Assembly (NCBI GenBank): GCA_007026445.1
Contig: VDMD01000008.1
Span: 1 to 64,000, forward strand
Length of the DNA: 64,000 nucleotides
Origin: Schizophyllum amplum
Taxonomy: Eukaryota > Basidiomycota > Agaricomycetes > Agaricales > Schizophyllaceae
Direction: 5' to 3'
The position numbers and the translations under genes were made by a program. Below, in pieces: positions 35,200-46,109 of the stretch (position 1 is its first letter; each line of letters starts with the position of its first letter). The notes under the pieces are model-generated. The model was given only the letters and a program-made list of their open reading frames with translations. It had not been told where the DNA came from and searched no databases.

Positions 35200-36098
35200 T
35201 AAGTCAGCGGGAGGCGTCTCGCCAACAAGGCAGACCGTCTCACTCACTCCGACAGTGAGGAGGACGCGTCCTCCGTGCCCTCACGCCGCCGTCGTTCCTA
35301 CGTCGAGACCGATTCACGCTGCAGGCGAGGTCAGTCGTTCAAGAAGCACTCGCCGCTCGACGGCGGGCACGTACCTCCAGCAACCTCTGCGCGAACGGCA
35401 GCGCCGCATTCGGGCTGCGCGCCCAACTTCGCGCACGCTGATGCCTTTGGCGCGCAGCCACATCGTCATTTCTCCCTACGTATCCAACGACGCCCCCTCC
35501 AACCGACGCTCCAGCGTTTGAGGCTACCGTCGACGGCGTGCAGTTCACGATAACATCGGAGTTCTGCATTGTTGTCAGCGCGAGTGCGTCATTCCCGGCA
35601 AGAAAGGTATGTAGTGACCTAGTCCGCGTTGAGGCCTACAGTACACGCTGAATGCGGCGACACGTCGCGCCGCAAAGGGCGTTGTAGGAGCGTGAACTGG
35701 ACCTCCCACGTACAAGATCGCAGCGGCGCTGCGCGCTACCGCCGCGCAAGGTTCCAGCCACCTTCGTCCACGTACCCGGCAGCAGGGTCCTCGAGACCGT
35801 CCGCGTCATCCCCGGCGATCTTGAGTTCTCCAGTCTTAAGGCCTTAAGGCTTGAGTACGCCGTGAACGGCGTGGAGTGGAGTCCACAAGAGCGTCGCTGT
35901 CTGCATCAGAACCAGCGTGAGTTCTCGGACACGAAGGGCGAGCAAGGTACACACATTGTGTTTGTAGCGATCACGAACCGAAAGCGGCGGTGCTGCGCAC
36001 CACTGCTGCAGAAAACTCCCGCTGTCGTCGCCCGCCCTCCCGACAGAGATTTTGAAGGTGATCTGGAACGCCTGGGCCGCCGTCAACATTTACAGTGA
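35200..36098 (+). CDS. Possible gene fragment, unknown family
   Basis: Two plus-strand segments look coding. The first (about 35465-35607) reads TTPPPTDAPAFEATVDGVQF and TITSEFCIVVSASASFPARK and ends on a GTATGTAG donor. The second (about 35758-35985) reads TFVHVPGSRVLETVRVIPGD, LEFSSLKALRLEYAVNGVEW and GEQGTHIVFVAITNRK. They could be consecutive exons of one gene, with upstream Arg/Ser-rich sequence as a further exon. No start, complete chain or domain was identified, and the segment lies in repeat-rich DNA. It may be a remnant. Confidence 0.3.
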
Positions 36099-36479
36099 TA
36101 TTTTAATATTTAATGAAAAGCGCGGCGTATCAAGAACGTCGTCTGTAAGGAGCAGGGGTATGGGGGTTTAAAAAGCATATTCGGGGCGACGGGGTTACGT
36201 GAATTTCAACACAGTAAACTCACCTTAAGGGAACGCGACCCCCAGAAACATATCTAAGGTCAAGTTAGTTCAGGTAGAGTAAATAAGTAATCGCAACAAA
36301 TAACGTGCCACCCATACAGTGCGCAGCGACGCTAACCGCCGCCGCCGCAGTCGACCCCTCCAGCCTCATTGTCGCACTCGGCAGCAGTCGCAGAGGTCCT
36401 CTGAAAATTGAGTTTATTTTGCATCGCTTTCGAGGGTCGGACACTCACCAGAAGCGTATCCACTTAGACCTCCGGCAGA

Positions 36480-36720
36480 TGGGGTCATAGGGGAGAGGGA
36501 GATCATAGGGGAGAGGGAGATCATAAGGGAGAAGGAGATGGCGGGGACCGGGGCGGGAAGGCCGCGGGCGATCATGGTGACGGCGGGCGACCTGGGCGAG
36601 GGTGGACGACCTCGGCGGGACTTGAGCGAGGGTAGACGACCTCGACGGGGCCGGCGTCGACATCGAGCGCTGACGGTGACCGGCGTCGACATCGAGCGCT
36701 GACGGTGACCGGCGCCTCAG
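36480..36720. repeat. Short tandem repeats
   Basis: An 18-bp unit ATAGGGGAGAGGGAGATC occurs three times at 36487-36540. Degenerate GACCTCGGCGGGACTTGAGC-like units follow at 36595-36655, and a unit containing GGTGACCGGCGTCGACATCG is repeated at 36650-36715. Confidence 0.75.
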
Positions 36721-36964
36721 CCCTCGATGTCGACGCCGACCGTGACGAGGTTGCTCACATGGCCTGTAAGCGTAGTCAGCAATGTTACACGCACCGCAGC
36801 ACCACATGCTCACCCGATACTTGCGCCCGGCGCGCTCATGTTCAACTCGAGCCTCGAGTCGACTCGACTCGAGGAGATCAAGCACGTCTCACGTGATCGG
36901 ATGCTGAGCTCGCGGGGCGTGGACTAGCGTTTGGTCGGGGAGTGGCACTGCGAAATCGCAAGGT

Positions 36965-37185
36965 CAGCTTCGCGACAAGCGTGGTGTAGTCAAAGATTTT
37001 CTCGCCTAGGAACGCATGGTGAGACGCTCAGGCACGGGGCGCTCGCGACGCTTACGACCACGCCGGATACCGACTGGAACGACGAGCGCGGCGCCGACTG
37101 GAACGACGAGCGCGGCGCCGACTCGAGCGACGAGCTCGACACTGACTCGAGCGACGAGCTCGACACTGACTAGGAGCGCATGCGG
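36965..37185. repeat. Dispersed repeat, copy 2, with internal duplications
   Basis: Homologous to 34670-34875. Here the segments GACTGGAACGACGAGCGCG and GACTCGAGCGACGAGCTCGA are each present twice in tandem, giving the translated pattern DWNDERGA twice and DSSDELDT twice. The array expanded by whole codons. Confidence 0.8.
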
Positions 37186-37284
37186 CCCGAGTATCTGAGG
37201 GATCATTCGTTGTGGGTGGCTTCTTGTGACGACAGCCTGTACGAGCGCGTTAGACTATCGTCAGCGTGAGGCGGCATGCTACTA

Positions 37285-38130
37285 CGCACCTCGACGATGT
37301 CGAACAAGTCACCGTGACCGTCTCGAACAAGTCCCCGTGACCGTCTTGAATAAGTCTCCGTGACCGTCTTGAATCAGCCGCGAGGTACGTCTGCCGCGAT
37401 GCGCAGCAAGGTACGTCTGCCGCGACGAGCAGCAAAGTACATCTGCAAGGTAGTCAGCACAAGGCCTTCGCGAGGACGAGGAGCGCGGTGACGCGGCGGG
37501 CGGCGGCGGCGGCGGCGTCCCGCTCGTTCGTGGAATGTGAGGGTAGAGAGCGCGAGGTACGTGCCTTGTGAGCGACGCGTGCAGCCGCGAAGAGGCCCGG
37601 TAACGGTCAGCGACGCGTCGAGATCGTGCCTACGAGGTCGTCGAGATCGTGCCTACGAGGTCGTCGACGCTCCCGCCGGCACGAGACGTCGAGCGTGTCG
37701 GGGACCGGAGATGCCGTCAAGAACGTATCGGCGAGGGACGGCGTCAATGGCGCATCGGCGAGGGACGGCGTCAACCGCGCGTCAGCGAGCAACGCCGTCG
37801 AGTGACGCGTCAGCGAGCAACGCCGTCGAGTGACGCGTCGCTGTTGTCGTTAATCGTACCCGCCGCAAACACCATCCAGCGCGTCGAGGACCCGAGTTGA
37901 CGGAGGCGGCGGTTGACGGAGGCGGCGGTCGTTTACAACGTCGAGGTCGACGTGCAGAGCGTGGAGGTCCGGGCGGCGTGCAGAGTGTGGAGATGTCCGC
38001 GTTCAAAACGGCGTGCAGAGGGTGGAGGTCAGCGCCCAACATGTCGAGGTCAGCGCCCAACATGTCGAGGTCAGCGTGCAACATGTCGAGGTCAGCGTGC
38101 AGACCGTCGAGCTCGACGCTCGTCGTAAAA
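37285..38130. repeat. Cluster of minisatellites
   Basis: Successive arrays: GTCTTGAATAAGTCTCCGTG-like units (37290-37380), GTACGTCTGCCGCGA units (37383-37445), CGAGATCGTGCCTACGAGGT units (37618-37670), GCATCGGCGAGGGACGGCGT units (37725-37800), an AGCAACGCCGTCGAGTGACG unit twice (37785-37840) and AACATGTCGAGGTCAGCG units (38035-38110). Long ORFs across these are repeat artefacts. Confidence 0.75.
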
Positions 38131-38221
38131 AGGATGAAGGCGGCTTACCCGGTCGAGGAGATACGTGGCGCGTTGACGAACTGTGTGTTGGGAGTGACAG
38201 GGACTGTGTGTTGGGAGTGAC

Positions 38222-38271
38222 AGGGGGGGGGGGGGGGGGAGGGGGGGGGGAGGGGGGGGGGGGGGGGGGAG
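38222..38271 (+). repeat. Poly-G tract
   Basis: About fifty bases that are almost entirely G on the plus strand, interrupted by three A. Strong G-quadruplex potential; the exact length is likely to be unreliable in any assembly. Confidence 0.9.
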
Positions 38272-38320
38272 CTGGGTGTTTGCTTGAAAGGTGATGTGCG
38301 GGTTCAAGGAAAGATAATTT

Positions 38321-38510
38321 TAGAAAAGGATAAGAGAGGCCTAGAAAGAATAAGAGAAACCTATAAAGAATAAGAGAGGCCTAGAATGAATAAGAGGAAC
38401 CTAGAAAGAATAAGAGAAACCTGGAAAGAAGAAGAGAAACCTAGAAAGAATAAGAGGAACCTAGAAAGGATAAGAGAGGCCTAGAAAGAATAAGAGAGGA
38501 CTAGAATGAA
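38321..38510. repeat. 20-bp minisatellite
   Basis: About nine and a half units of CTAGAAAGAATAAGAGAAAC with point differences. The period is not divisible by three, unlike most arrays nearby. Confidence 0.92.
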
Positions 38511-38559
38511 GTGGTTAGAAGACTACAGAAGCGAGAGGGATAAGAACATACCAGAATCG

Positions 38560-38935
38560 ACTCGTTCTGAGTCAAGGTCGAAGGCTCGTTCTGAGTGGAG
38601 GACGAAGGCTCGTTCTGAGTGGAGGTCGAAGGCAGCGGCCAGGGGGAAAGGTCGAAGATAGGATACTGCCGGGTGAAAGGTCGAAAATAGGATACTGCCG
38701 GGGGCAAGGACGAAGATAGGATACTGAGCTGAGGAAGATAAATCCGGAGATATATTAAGTTTTGACAACGCGTAGTGTACGCACTAGCTACGCATCGTGT
38801 ACGCACTCGCTGCGCATCGTGAACGCACTCGCTACGCATCGTGAACGCACTCGCTACCCATCGTAAACGCACTCGCTACCCATCGTGAACGCACACGCTA
38901 CGCATCGTGAACGCACACGCTGCGCATCGCCGGCA
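38560..38935. repeat. Further tandem repeats
   Basis: GGCTCGTTCTGAGTGGAGG-type units (38565-38635), GATAGGATACTGCCGGG units (38655-38725), and about seven units of a 22-bp repeat containing GCATCGTGAACGCACTCGCT (38775-38930). Confidence 0.85.
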
Positions 38936-39080
38936 CCGCGTCAGCCCTGCGCCGCGCGTCAGCCCTGTGCCGACGGAGTTCAATGAGAACCTACCAGTTC
39001 TTCCACAAGCAGCCCTACACACAGTTCTTCCACAAGCAGCCGTACACGGAGTCGCGCGCGGTAGGACGGAAGTTCGGGGC

Positions 39081-39235
39081 GTTCGTTGTGGGTGGGGTGT
39101 TCGTTGTGGGTGGGGCGTTCGTTGTGGGTGGGGCGTTCGTTGTGGGTGGGGCGTTCGTTGTGGGTGGGGCGTTCGTTGTGGGTGGCGCGCCACAGCGTAC
39201 TGTTCGTTGTGGGTGGCGCGCCACAGCGTACTGAG
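39081..39235. repeat. 18-bp minisatellite followed by a 27-bp duplication
   Basis: Six units of TTCGTTGTGGGTGGGGCG (39083-39188) are followed by two copies of a longer unit containing GGTGGCGCGCCACAGCGTAC. Both periods are multiples of three, producing long ORFs on both strands. Confidence 0.92.
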
Positions 39236-39350
39236 TCGCCGTCGTCCACAGCGTCCTCGCCGTCGTCCACAGTGTTCAGCAGACAGGGCAGCTGCGTTCA
39301 GAAGACGGGGCAAAAGAGGGTAGAAAAAGCGTACCTTGAGTGATTTGTAG

Positions 39351-39560
39351 CGCGTCACCAAGTGAGCGAGCGCGTCACCAAGTGAGCGAGCGCGTCATCA
39401 AGTCAGCGAGCGCGTGACAAGGTGAGCGAGCGCGTCATCAAGTCAGCGAGCGCGTTGCCAAGTCAGCGAGCGCGTTGCCAAGTGAGCGAGCGCGTCACCA
39501 AGTGAGCGAGCGCGTTGCCAAGTGAGCGAGCGCGTCACCAAGTCAGCGAGCACGCGACGA
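39351..39560. repeat. 20-bp minisatellite
   Basis: About ten units of AGTGAGCGAGCGCGTCACCA in perfect register from 39361 to 39540, with partial units at both ends. Confidence 0.94.
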
Positions 39561-39699
39561 GGCGGGAGGGAGGTCGGGGTCGTTGTTGAGGTTCGGTTGG
39601 ATCAAGTTGTACTTAGTTCCTGTTGGAAGGCTCTGAGCTTTATGGAAGGCCCTGAGTTCGTTGGAAGGCTCTGAGCGGCGCGACGCTGGCGCGCGTCGT

Positions 39700-40005
39700 C
39701 CGCCTCGACAAGCGCGCCGCTGCCGAAGGGATGCACCGCTGCCGAAGGGATTCAGTCACAACGCGCCAGGAGCCTCGACAAGTGCGTCGTCGGCCTCTAC
39801 AAGCGCGTCGTCCGCCTCGACAAGCGCGTCGTCAGCCTCGACAAGCGCGTCGTCGTCCGCCTCGACGCTGGCGCGCGTCGTCAGCCTCGACAAGCGCGTC
39901 GTCAGCCTCGACAAGCCCGTCGTCCGCCTCGACAAACGCGCCGGGAGCCTCGACAAGTGCGCCGCTGCCGAAGGGATGCGCCGCTGCCGAAGGGATTCAG
40001 TCACA
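39700..40005. repeat. 21-bp minisatellite with flanking duplicated block
   Basis: Units containing GTCAGCCTCGACAAGCGCGT repeat about nine times from 39768 to 39960. A block around GCCGCTGCCGAAGGGAT occurs on both sides (39715-39760 and 39960-40000) together with GATTCAGTCACAA, so the array sits inside a larger direct duplication. Confidence 0.9.
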
Positions 40006-40154
40006 AAAATAATAATATAACGTCATTGAATACACGTACGTTACCTCTGGGTTTTCTGGGTGAATGCGCGCAAAACGCACCCTGTGTGTGAGCACGAATT
40101 GTGCAGGGCGATGGCAGGTGCAGCGTTGCGTCCATCGCCATCGCCTCGCATCAC

Positions 40155-40260
40155 GTTTCCGTCAATATGATGGAATATGTTTCCGTCAATATGATGGAAT
40201 ATGTTTCCATCAATCTGGTGGGATATGTTTCCGTCGATATGATGGGATATGTCAGCGTCA
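40155..40260. repeat. 24-bp minisatellite
   Basis: About four units containing GATGGAATATGTTTCCGTCA. Confidence 0.9.
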
Positions 40261-40274
40261 GGATATTTCAGTCA

Positions 40275-40560
40275 AGGACCCGGAGGATGAGCGCGGAAAC
40301 GGACCGAGGATGAGCGTGGAAACGGACCGGGCTTCGATGGAAGATGCGAATATATGCACCGAGGATGAGCGCGGAAACGGACCGAGGATGAGTTCGGAAA
40401 CGCACCGAGGATGAGCGCGGAAATGCACCGAGGATGAGTTCGGAAACGGACCGGGCTTCGATGGATTGAAGATGCGAATATATGCATACGGTATTCTCCG
40501 CGTAGGGGAATCGCGTATTCTCCGCGTAGGGGAATCGAGTGCGCGCGTCAGGGGAATCGA
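40275..40560. repeat. Degenerate tandem repeats
   Basis: Units of CGGAAACGGACCGAGGATGA (40275-40460), a larger duplication around CGGGCTTCGATGGA/GATGCGAATATATGCA (40325-40358 and 40455-40485), and CGCGTAGGGGAATCG units (40498-40560). Confidence 0.85.
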
Positions 40561-40634
40561 GTGCGCACGTAAGGCGCGGCGGAGCGCGTCAGGGGCGGCG
40601 GAGCGCGTCATCATTGACATGTTTCGGGAGGCCA

Positions 40635-40757
40635 TCGGAAGACTTCAGTGGACTCTCGGAAGACTTCAGTGGACTCTCGGAAGACTTCAGTGGACTCTCG
40701 GAAGACTTCAGTGGACTCTCGGAAGCTGCCGGAAGACTTCAGTGGACTCTCGGAGGG
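40635..40757. repeat. 21-bp minisatellite
   Basis: Five units containing GGAAGACTTCAGTGGACTCT, the last separated by a short CTGCC insert. Confidence 0.93.
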
Positions 40758-40805
40758 CGATTTTGTAAGCGCGGTGTTGTCAGCCGGATTATTCGGGACG
40801 GGGGC

Positions 40806-40972
40806 GAAGGAAGGAGGGAGGAGGGAGGAGGGAGGAGGGAGGAGGGAGGAGGAGGAGGGAGGAGGGAGGAGGGAGGAGGGAGGAGGGAGGAGGGAGGAGG
40901 GAGGAGGGAGGAGGAGGAGGGAGGAGGGAGGAGGGAGGAGGGAGGAGGGAGGAGGGAGGAGGGAGGAGGAAG
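40806..40972. repeat. 7-bp purine microsatellite
   Basis: More than twenty units of GGAGGGA, occasionally shortened to GGA. Purine-only on the plus strand. Confidence 0.95.
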
Positions 40973-42340
40973 GGCGTCGTGTATATCGTGGTGAGAAATG
41001 ACGGGGTACATGGTTTGTAACCTGGAGCATCGACGGCAGTGCCGGAATAACATGAGTATTCATCCATGACACCGTCACGAGACAAAAGAATACGTTATGG
41101 ACATACCAAAAACGGCGCCACATAACGAAATCGCCCTTGTTTGCGAGGCAGCGCAGGTTTGGGTGTGAATATGACCAATCGCGCAATGGGAATGTGGTTC
41201 TGAAGTGTAAGCGGACACATTCAGAGTGAAAAAGTCTTGAAGTTGGGTGACAAGTTACAACGTACCGGCGTAAGAAGTTGTGGGGGGCAGCCTAAAAGGT
41301 GGTCGCCGCCACCCGGCGCGTTGTCGAGTATTGTGATCGGTCCGCTAGAGAGAACCGCGTTCATGTCTTCGAGATTGGAATCCTCCAGTGCAATAAAGAC
41401 TCCGGTAAAGTCGGAGAGCAGAGGGAAAGAGCGAAGCGTACATGGCGGCGTGGGAGGAGAGCGATCGGCACGTCGGACCGAGTACCGCGCCGTCGCGTGT
41501 GCTCCTTCCTCACGCCTTGTCCTCGACCTTCGCCGTCGCTTTCAATGCGTCGCAGCGTCCAAGGTGGTCATCTCGCGCTGTGTGTCTGCTGCACGTGGGA
41601 TGGCACACCCCTGCGAGGATGTCCGCGACGTCGTAGTTGTCGGCTCACCGCGTCGTCGTTGTGCGTGACGCCCCTGCCTTGCCCGCCGTGCGGTCGGCAA
41701 CACCGTTCGAGTACTCATCGCACCGGGCATTCACGGTGCTGCCGACGGCTCGGCGAGCGAGGCAAAGGTGTCGGGCACAATGACAACGCGGTGTTTAAGA
41801 GACAGAACTTCCTGCTCAGGACATCTCAAGCGATCAGTCCCGCGGCAGCCCAAGCGCGACGCTGTCCGTCGACGAGTCAACGGCGTCAGGACACCATCTC
41901 AAGGTGAGTCCTCGTCGCCTTCGTTGTGTCCTCGCTGACCTCTTCCTAGGTCGTCCATTGCACTCAAGTTCGCATACGTTCCGCGTCATCCCCTCACCCC
42001 CATGTTCTCGCCGTGTCGTCCACGACCTGAACCCCTAACCCACACGCCCGTCGTCACACCACCGCCGCTCCCGTCGCCTCGCCTTCGGCCTCACCCGCGC
42101 CGTCGCACCATCCCCGACCGCAAGACCCCGTCAGCACAACCTATATCGGTCCAAGCGGAGGGCGTTTTCGGCGAAGTTACACGGGCAGAGGGAGGCGAAG
42201 TCGAGGGGTTCGCGGGAGTCCAGGGATCGCGGCGGACGGCACGAAGCGCCGCCGCGCACGACGAAGAAGGTGCGCGACTTGTTCATCTTCGCGTACTCGA
42301 GCTAACGAAGCTCAGGGACCTTTCTCCGCATCTACGCGCC
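40973..42340. other. Gene-free stretch between arrays
   Basis: Overlapping ORFs occur on both strands around 41240-41900, but none carries a recognised motif or consistent splice pattern. Confidence 0.35.
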
Positions 42341-42344
42341 CTCA

Positions 42345-43025
42345 ATCTCGCGCCCTCGCGCCCTCACCAGCACTACCTCCCCTCCCGGCCTCGCCACTTC
42401 GCCGACGGCCTCGCATTTTGCCCCCGTGCCCTCTCCCGACGCGCCCGTGCCCTCCCGACGCGCCCGTGCCCTCACCAACACCTCCGCCCCTCACGTCCTC
42501 GCATTTCGCCCCCGTGCCCTCTCCCGACGCGCCCGTGCCCTCTCCCGACGCGCCCGTGCCCTCACCAACACTACCTCCCCTCCCGGCCTCACCAACACTA
42601 CCTCCCCTCCCGGCCTCACCAACACTACCTCGCCATCTGGCGGACGGCCTCGCCATCTCGCCGACGGCCTCACCATCTCGCCGACGACCTCGCATTTTGC
42701 CTTCGTGCCCTCTCCCTGACGCGCCCGTGCCATCTCCCGACGCGCCCGCCCTCCCTCACACACTCGCCATCCCGCCGACGGCCTCGCATTTCGCATCCAT
42801 GCCCTCTCCCGACGCGCCCGCCCTCCCTGACGCGTCCGTGCCCTCTCCCGACGCGTCCGTGCCCTCTCCCTGACGCGCCCGTGCCCTCTCCCGACGCGCC
42901 CGTGCCCTCTCTCGACGCGCCCGTGCCCTCTCCCGACGCGCCCGTGCCCTCTCCCGACGTCCCCGTGCCCTCTCCTGACGCGCCCGTGCCCTCTCCCGAC
43001 GCGCCCGCCCTCCCTGACGCATCAC
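42345..43025. repeat. Large 21-bp minisatellite and variants
   Basis: Degenerate units of CGCCCGTGCCCTCTCCCGA and CTCACCAACACTACCTCCCC extend over about 680 bp. The dominant period of 21 bp yields SGEGTGA repeats on the minus strand and PSPDAPV repeats on the plus strand. Open frames of over 300 codons on both strands are by-products. Confidence 0.88.
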
Positions 43026-43039
43026 CTCGCCCGCCGTCC

Positions 43040-43345
43040 CCCGCCGGCAAGTCCCTGTATCCCCCTCGCCTGAAAGTCCCTGTATCCCCCCATCCCCCTG
43101 TATCCCCCCATCCCCCTGTATCCCCCCATCCAGCCGTTCGGCAAGTCCCTGTATCCCCCCATCCAGCCGTTCCAAGCGTATCCCCCCATCCGGACGCAGG
43201 GGCTGGGGGGACGCGGGGGGCTGGAGGACGCGGGGGCTGGGGGACGAATGCGACGGGCTGGGGGGACGCGTGCGACGGGCTGGGGGAACACAGCGGGGGG
43301 CTTGGGGGACGCGGGGGCTGGGCTGGGGGACGGATGCGACGGGCT
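43040..43345. repeat. Two adjoining minisatellites
   Basis: Units of CTGTATCCCCCCATCCCC (43075-43195) are followed by units of GGGGGACGCGGGGGCTGG and GGGACG.ATGCGACGGGCTG (43198-43345). The strand asymmetry flips from C-rich to G-rich at about 43198. Confidence 0.88.
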
Positions 43346-43772
43346 GGGAAGGTACGCGGCCATTTTATCTTATTTGGGGCTACGCGACGCTGGCGGAGTC
43401 CAAGTCGCGAAGCGATGCATCCATGTCCTGCGACCGGCGCTTTCGCGCCTGCTTTCGCCGTCGTGTTCGCCACATCCTCCCGAATCCCGCCTGTCGGCAC
43501 GCTTCGCCGTGTCTTCGAAGCGCGCGACCTCGCCGTGTCCCTCGTGCTCGCCACCCCCTCGCGAACGCGTGCGTAGGAGGTGGGAGCCCAGTCCAGTTCG
43601 CGCCGTGTAGCGAGCGGAGGAGGCTCGAGGCTGTCCGGCACTTGCCGATACTCAGAGAATGATCGGTCCATCCGGCCCGATGATCGGCGTTAAATATTCC
43701 TTCTCCTTTACTATCATCTCGGTGGCGCGCGAAGCCAGCCATCATCACAGGCAGTCTGTACATCTCATCAAT
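43346..43772. other. Upstream region of the BTB gene
   Basis: No gene seen. Presumed promoter of the BTB gene at 43773; a TTAAATATTCC stretch lies about 80 bp upstream of the ATG. Confidence 0.35.
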
Positions 43773-44800
43773 ATGTCGGGCAACTTTACGCGTATGCCTG
43801 AGCTCTGGTTCGACGACGGCAGTATAATCCTCAACGTTCAAAGCCACCTTTTCCGCGTCCACAGAGCCGTCCTTGCCCTGCACTGCGCATTCTTCCGCGA
43901 CATGGCATCTCTCGCTCAGCCAGACTCGCTCGAAATGTACGAAGGACTGCCCCTCCTTACGCTTCGTGACGATCATCCGCAGGATATGACTCACTTTCTC
44001 AAGGCCGTGTATTTCCCCCAGTGCGTATCCCCAACCTCAGCGCGTACGACGCTCAATGACCGTCCTTGCTTACGCGTCACGTGCATAGTTATCTTGATCC
44101 ACCACCCTCCAAAACCTCGTTTGAAGTCATCGAAGGCGTGCTCCGCCTCGCGCACAAGTACGACGCGCCGTCGCTTCGGCGGTGCGCACTGGAGCACCTC
44201 GCAGACGCGTTCACGACCGATATCAACCTGCTGGGGAGCAGCCAAATCATGGCCACTTACGCTCGCACGCCCGAGGGCGCCTTCGCAGGCGGCGAACTGC
44301 AGGCCGCCACCGCGCTTGCGCGCGAGACGCACGCACTGTGGCTCCTCCCGGGCATATTTTACCACACTCTGCAGTTTCCCCTGGACCACTACGTGTCGCA
44401 GAACGTGTGGCTCTCGCGCGCGCGTCGCTACTCTGTGGAGGATACGGCGATCTGCCTCGCGGGGTGTACGAAGCTTCGGCAGGAGTACCCGTTTGACATG
44501 CTATTTGACGAGGAAATCGGGTGCGAGGAAGAGGAGTGCATGTTGGCGAGGATGCGACTGTTTACGCCCAGTGACATTAGCAAGTTTCCCGAGTCGCCGT
44601 TGACGTACCACGCGGACCAAGACTGGATGGTGTACGACAATGGACTTGCGGTCGTTTGCGACGAGTGCAAGGAGGAGATGCGCAGGAAGTTATACCAGTG
44701 GAGACATGACGTCTGGGAGCGCTTCCCCGGGTACTTCAACCTGCCTAACTGGAACGAGCTCCTACAGACTAAAAAATCCGACTTGGGGTACGTTGTTTGA
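43773..44800 (+). CDS. BTB/POZ-domain protein (BTB copy 3)
   Basis: Exons 43773-44020 and 44089-44800, joined by a 68-nt intron, give 319 aa. The BTB region is MSGNFTRMPELWFDDGSIIL, LFRVHRAVLAL, FFRDMASL, LLTLRDDHPQDMTHFLKAVY. The C-terminal region is SKTSFEVIEGVLRLAHKYDA, LQAATALARETHALWLLPGI, and the Cys-containing IGCEEEECMLARM and VVCDECKEEM near the end. The first exon is 248 nt, exactly as in the copies at 5167 and 1974, and the splice phase is the same. It is intact and stands alone between minisatellite DNA and a dispersed repeat. Role and partner are unknown. Confidence 0.87.
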
Positions 44801-44819
44801 ATGTGTGGCTCCGCCGAGT

Positions 44820-45440
44820 TGTATAAATCGAGAGATATGCTATAGAGGGCGGACTCGTGCCAGGACTGCATACATCTGAAGCGCAAGTTAGTTATGTAGT
44901 CGAGCAAAGGGCGAGTAAAGGGAAGACATGTCACACCTCTCGCGCTCGGCGCCTCGACACCGTACATTTGCACCGTCTGGCCCAATCAGCAGGACGCGTG
45001 CGACGCGGGCCTCGAATGTGATCAACCGTAAAATGAACAGTCCTTGCCAATGACGAGCTCGCCCGCTTCATGCGGTGAGGGGCGCTAGTGCTTGCAGCGT
45101 CGATCGGAGATCATGCATCCATGGACACGGTATTCAGGAAGTGATTGAGCAGCAAAGACGAGGGTGGTTGAGCAGCTGTTTCCAACGCGATCGAGTGGCA
45201 TTGGAGGAGGGGCGAGCAGCAAGTACTGCGAAGACGTGCGAAGATGCGGAGCAAAGGTCGATGCTTATACGAAGTCGACCCGTCTTTTTAATTGTCGGTG
45301 GCGTGTACATACAGATGCCCTTCGCAGCACGCGCCAATCGTCGGTCACCATATCGCGGTTGGGAACAAGGGACGCGCCGTCGGGCCGGTCCGAGCCTGAC
45401 GTTCGGTCGGGCCGATCAGACCCGGACGCGTCGATCGGGC
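44820..45440. repeat. Dispersed repeat, copy 1 (partner at 51770-52280)
   Basis: Shares ordered blocks with 51770-52280: GAAGCGCA.GTTAG, CTCGGCGCCTC, CTTCATGCGGTGAGGGG, CTTCAGCACGCGC-like DNA, ATCGCGGTTGGGAA.AAGGGA, CGCCGTCGGGCCG and GATCAGACCC.GACGCG. Spacings differ by indels. No coding capacity was recognised, so it may be a remnant of a mobile element or an LTR fragment. Confidence 0.75.
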
Positions 45441-46109
45441 CGAAATGGCCGATGTTCTTCGCGCTTGCTTCTTGTCCTCCATCATGGCCGTCGGACGCCT
45501 CCGCCTTCAAAACATTGTCAGACCCGTATTGACCTGCTGAATGCGCTAGCCTTCGTGTCCTGCTGCCAGCGCATTTGGGGAACGTCTCATGAGTCTGCCG
45601 GGTGCTGTGAACGCAGAAGTTCGTCGTTTCACATTCGGTCCCCCTCACCCTTCCGCCCTTCCTGCCTGCTCACGTCGCTCATGGGCTTGCCCTTCAATAA
45701 TCCTCCTCACAGCCATCTCCCTTCTCTCGACTCCCTCCCCCACAACCCTCCCTCCCCCACAACCCTCCCTCACCTCTCGACACCTAAGCTCGACGCCGAT
45801 ATCGCTCCCCATCATAATTTATCGATGACGCCGGCCTTTTTCTATTCAACACCCTCCTGCCCTCGCTTCTCGTTATTGTTCTCTACCTCCCAACTATCCT
45901 CCCTTACGATTCGATCACTATACGTCCCTTCTATGTCCTCCTTTCGAATAAACGTGTCTTGCATCCGCCACAACGGCATCGAACGCACACGCCACGCAGT
46001 ATATAAGACCCTATCTTTGCTCAGGCCTTTTGCCCATCTATCTACTCAGGTTCTTGCCCTGCCTCACTCCTAGGGCTTCTACCCCCTCCCTCGCTCCTCT
46101 TCCTTTGCC
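45441..46109. other. Gene-free stretch
   Basis: Contains a short duplication CCCTCCCCCACAACC at 45725-45765. No gene supported. Confidence 0.35.

Noticed and set aside
38501..41186. Apparent repetitive proteins such as Pro/Ser-rich and Arg/Glu-rich ORFs
   Set aside because: They translate minisatellites at 38321, 39081, 39351, 39700, 40635 and 40806.
42002..43671. Open frames of 524 codons (plus) and 333 codons (minus) over the same DNA
   Set aside because: Both are produced by 18- and 21-bp tandem repeats; there are no splice signals, domains or start context, and the two strands mirror each other.
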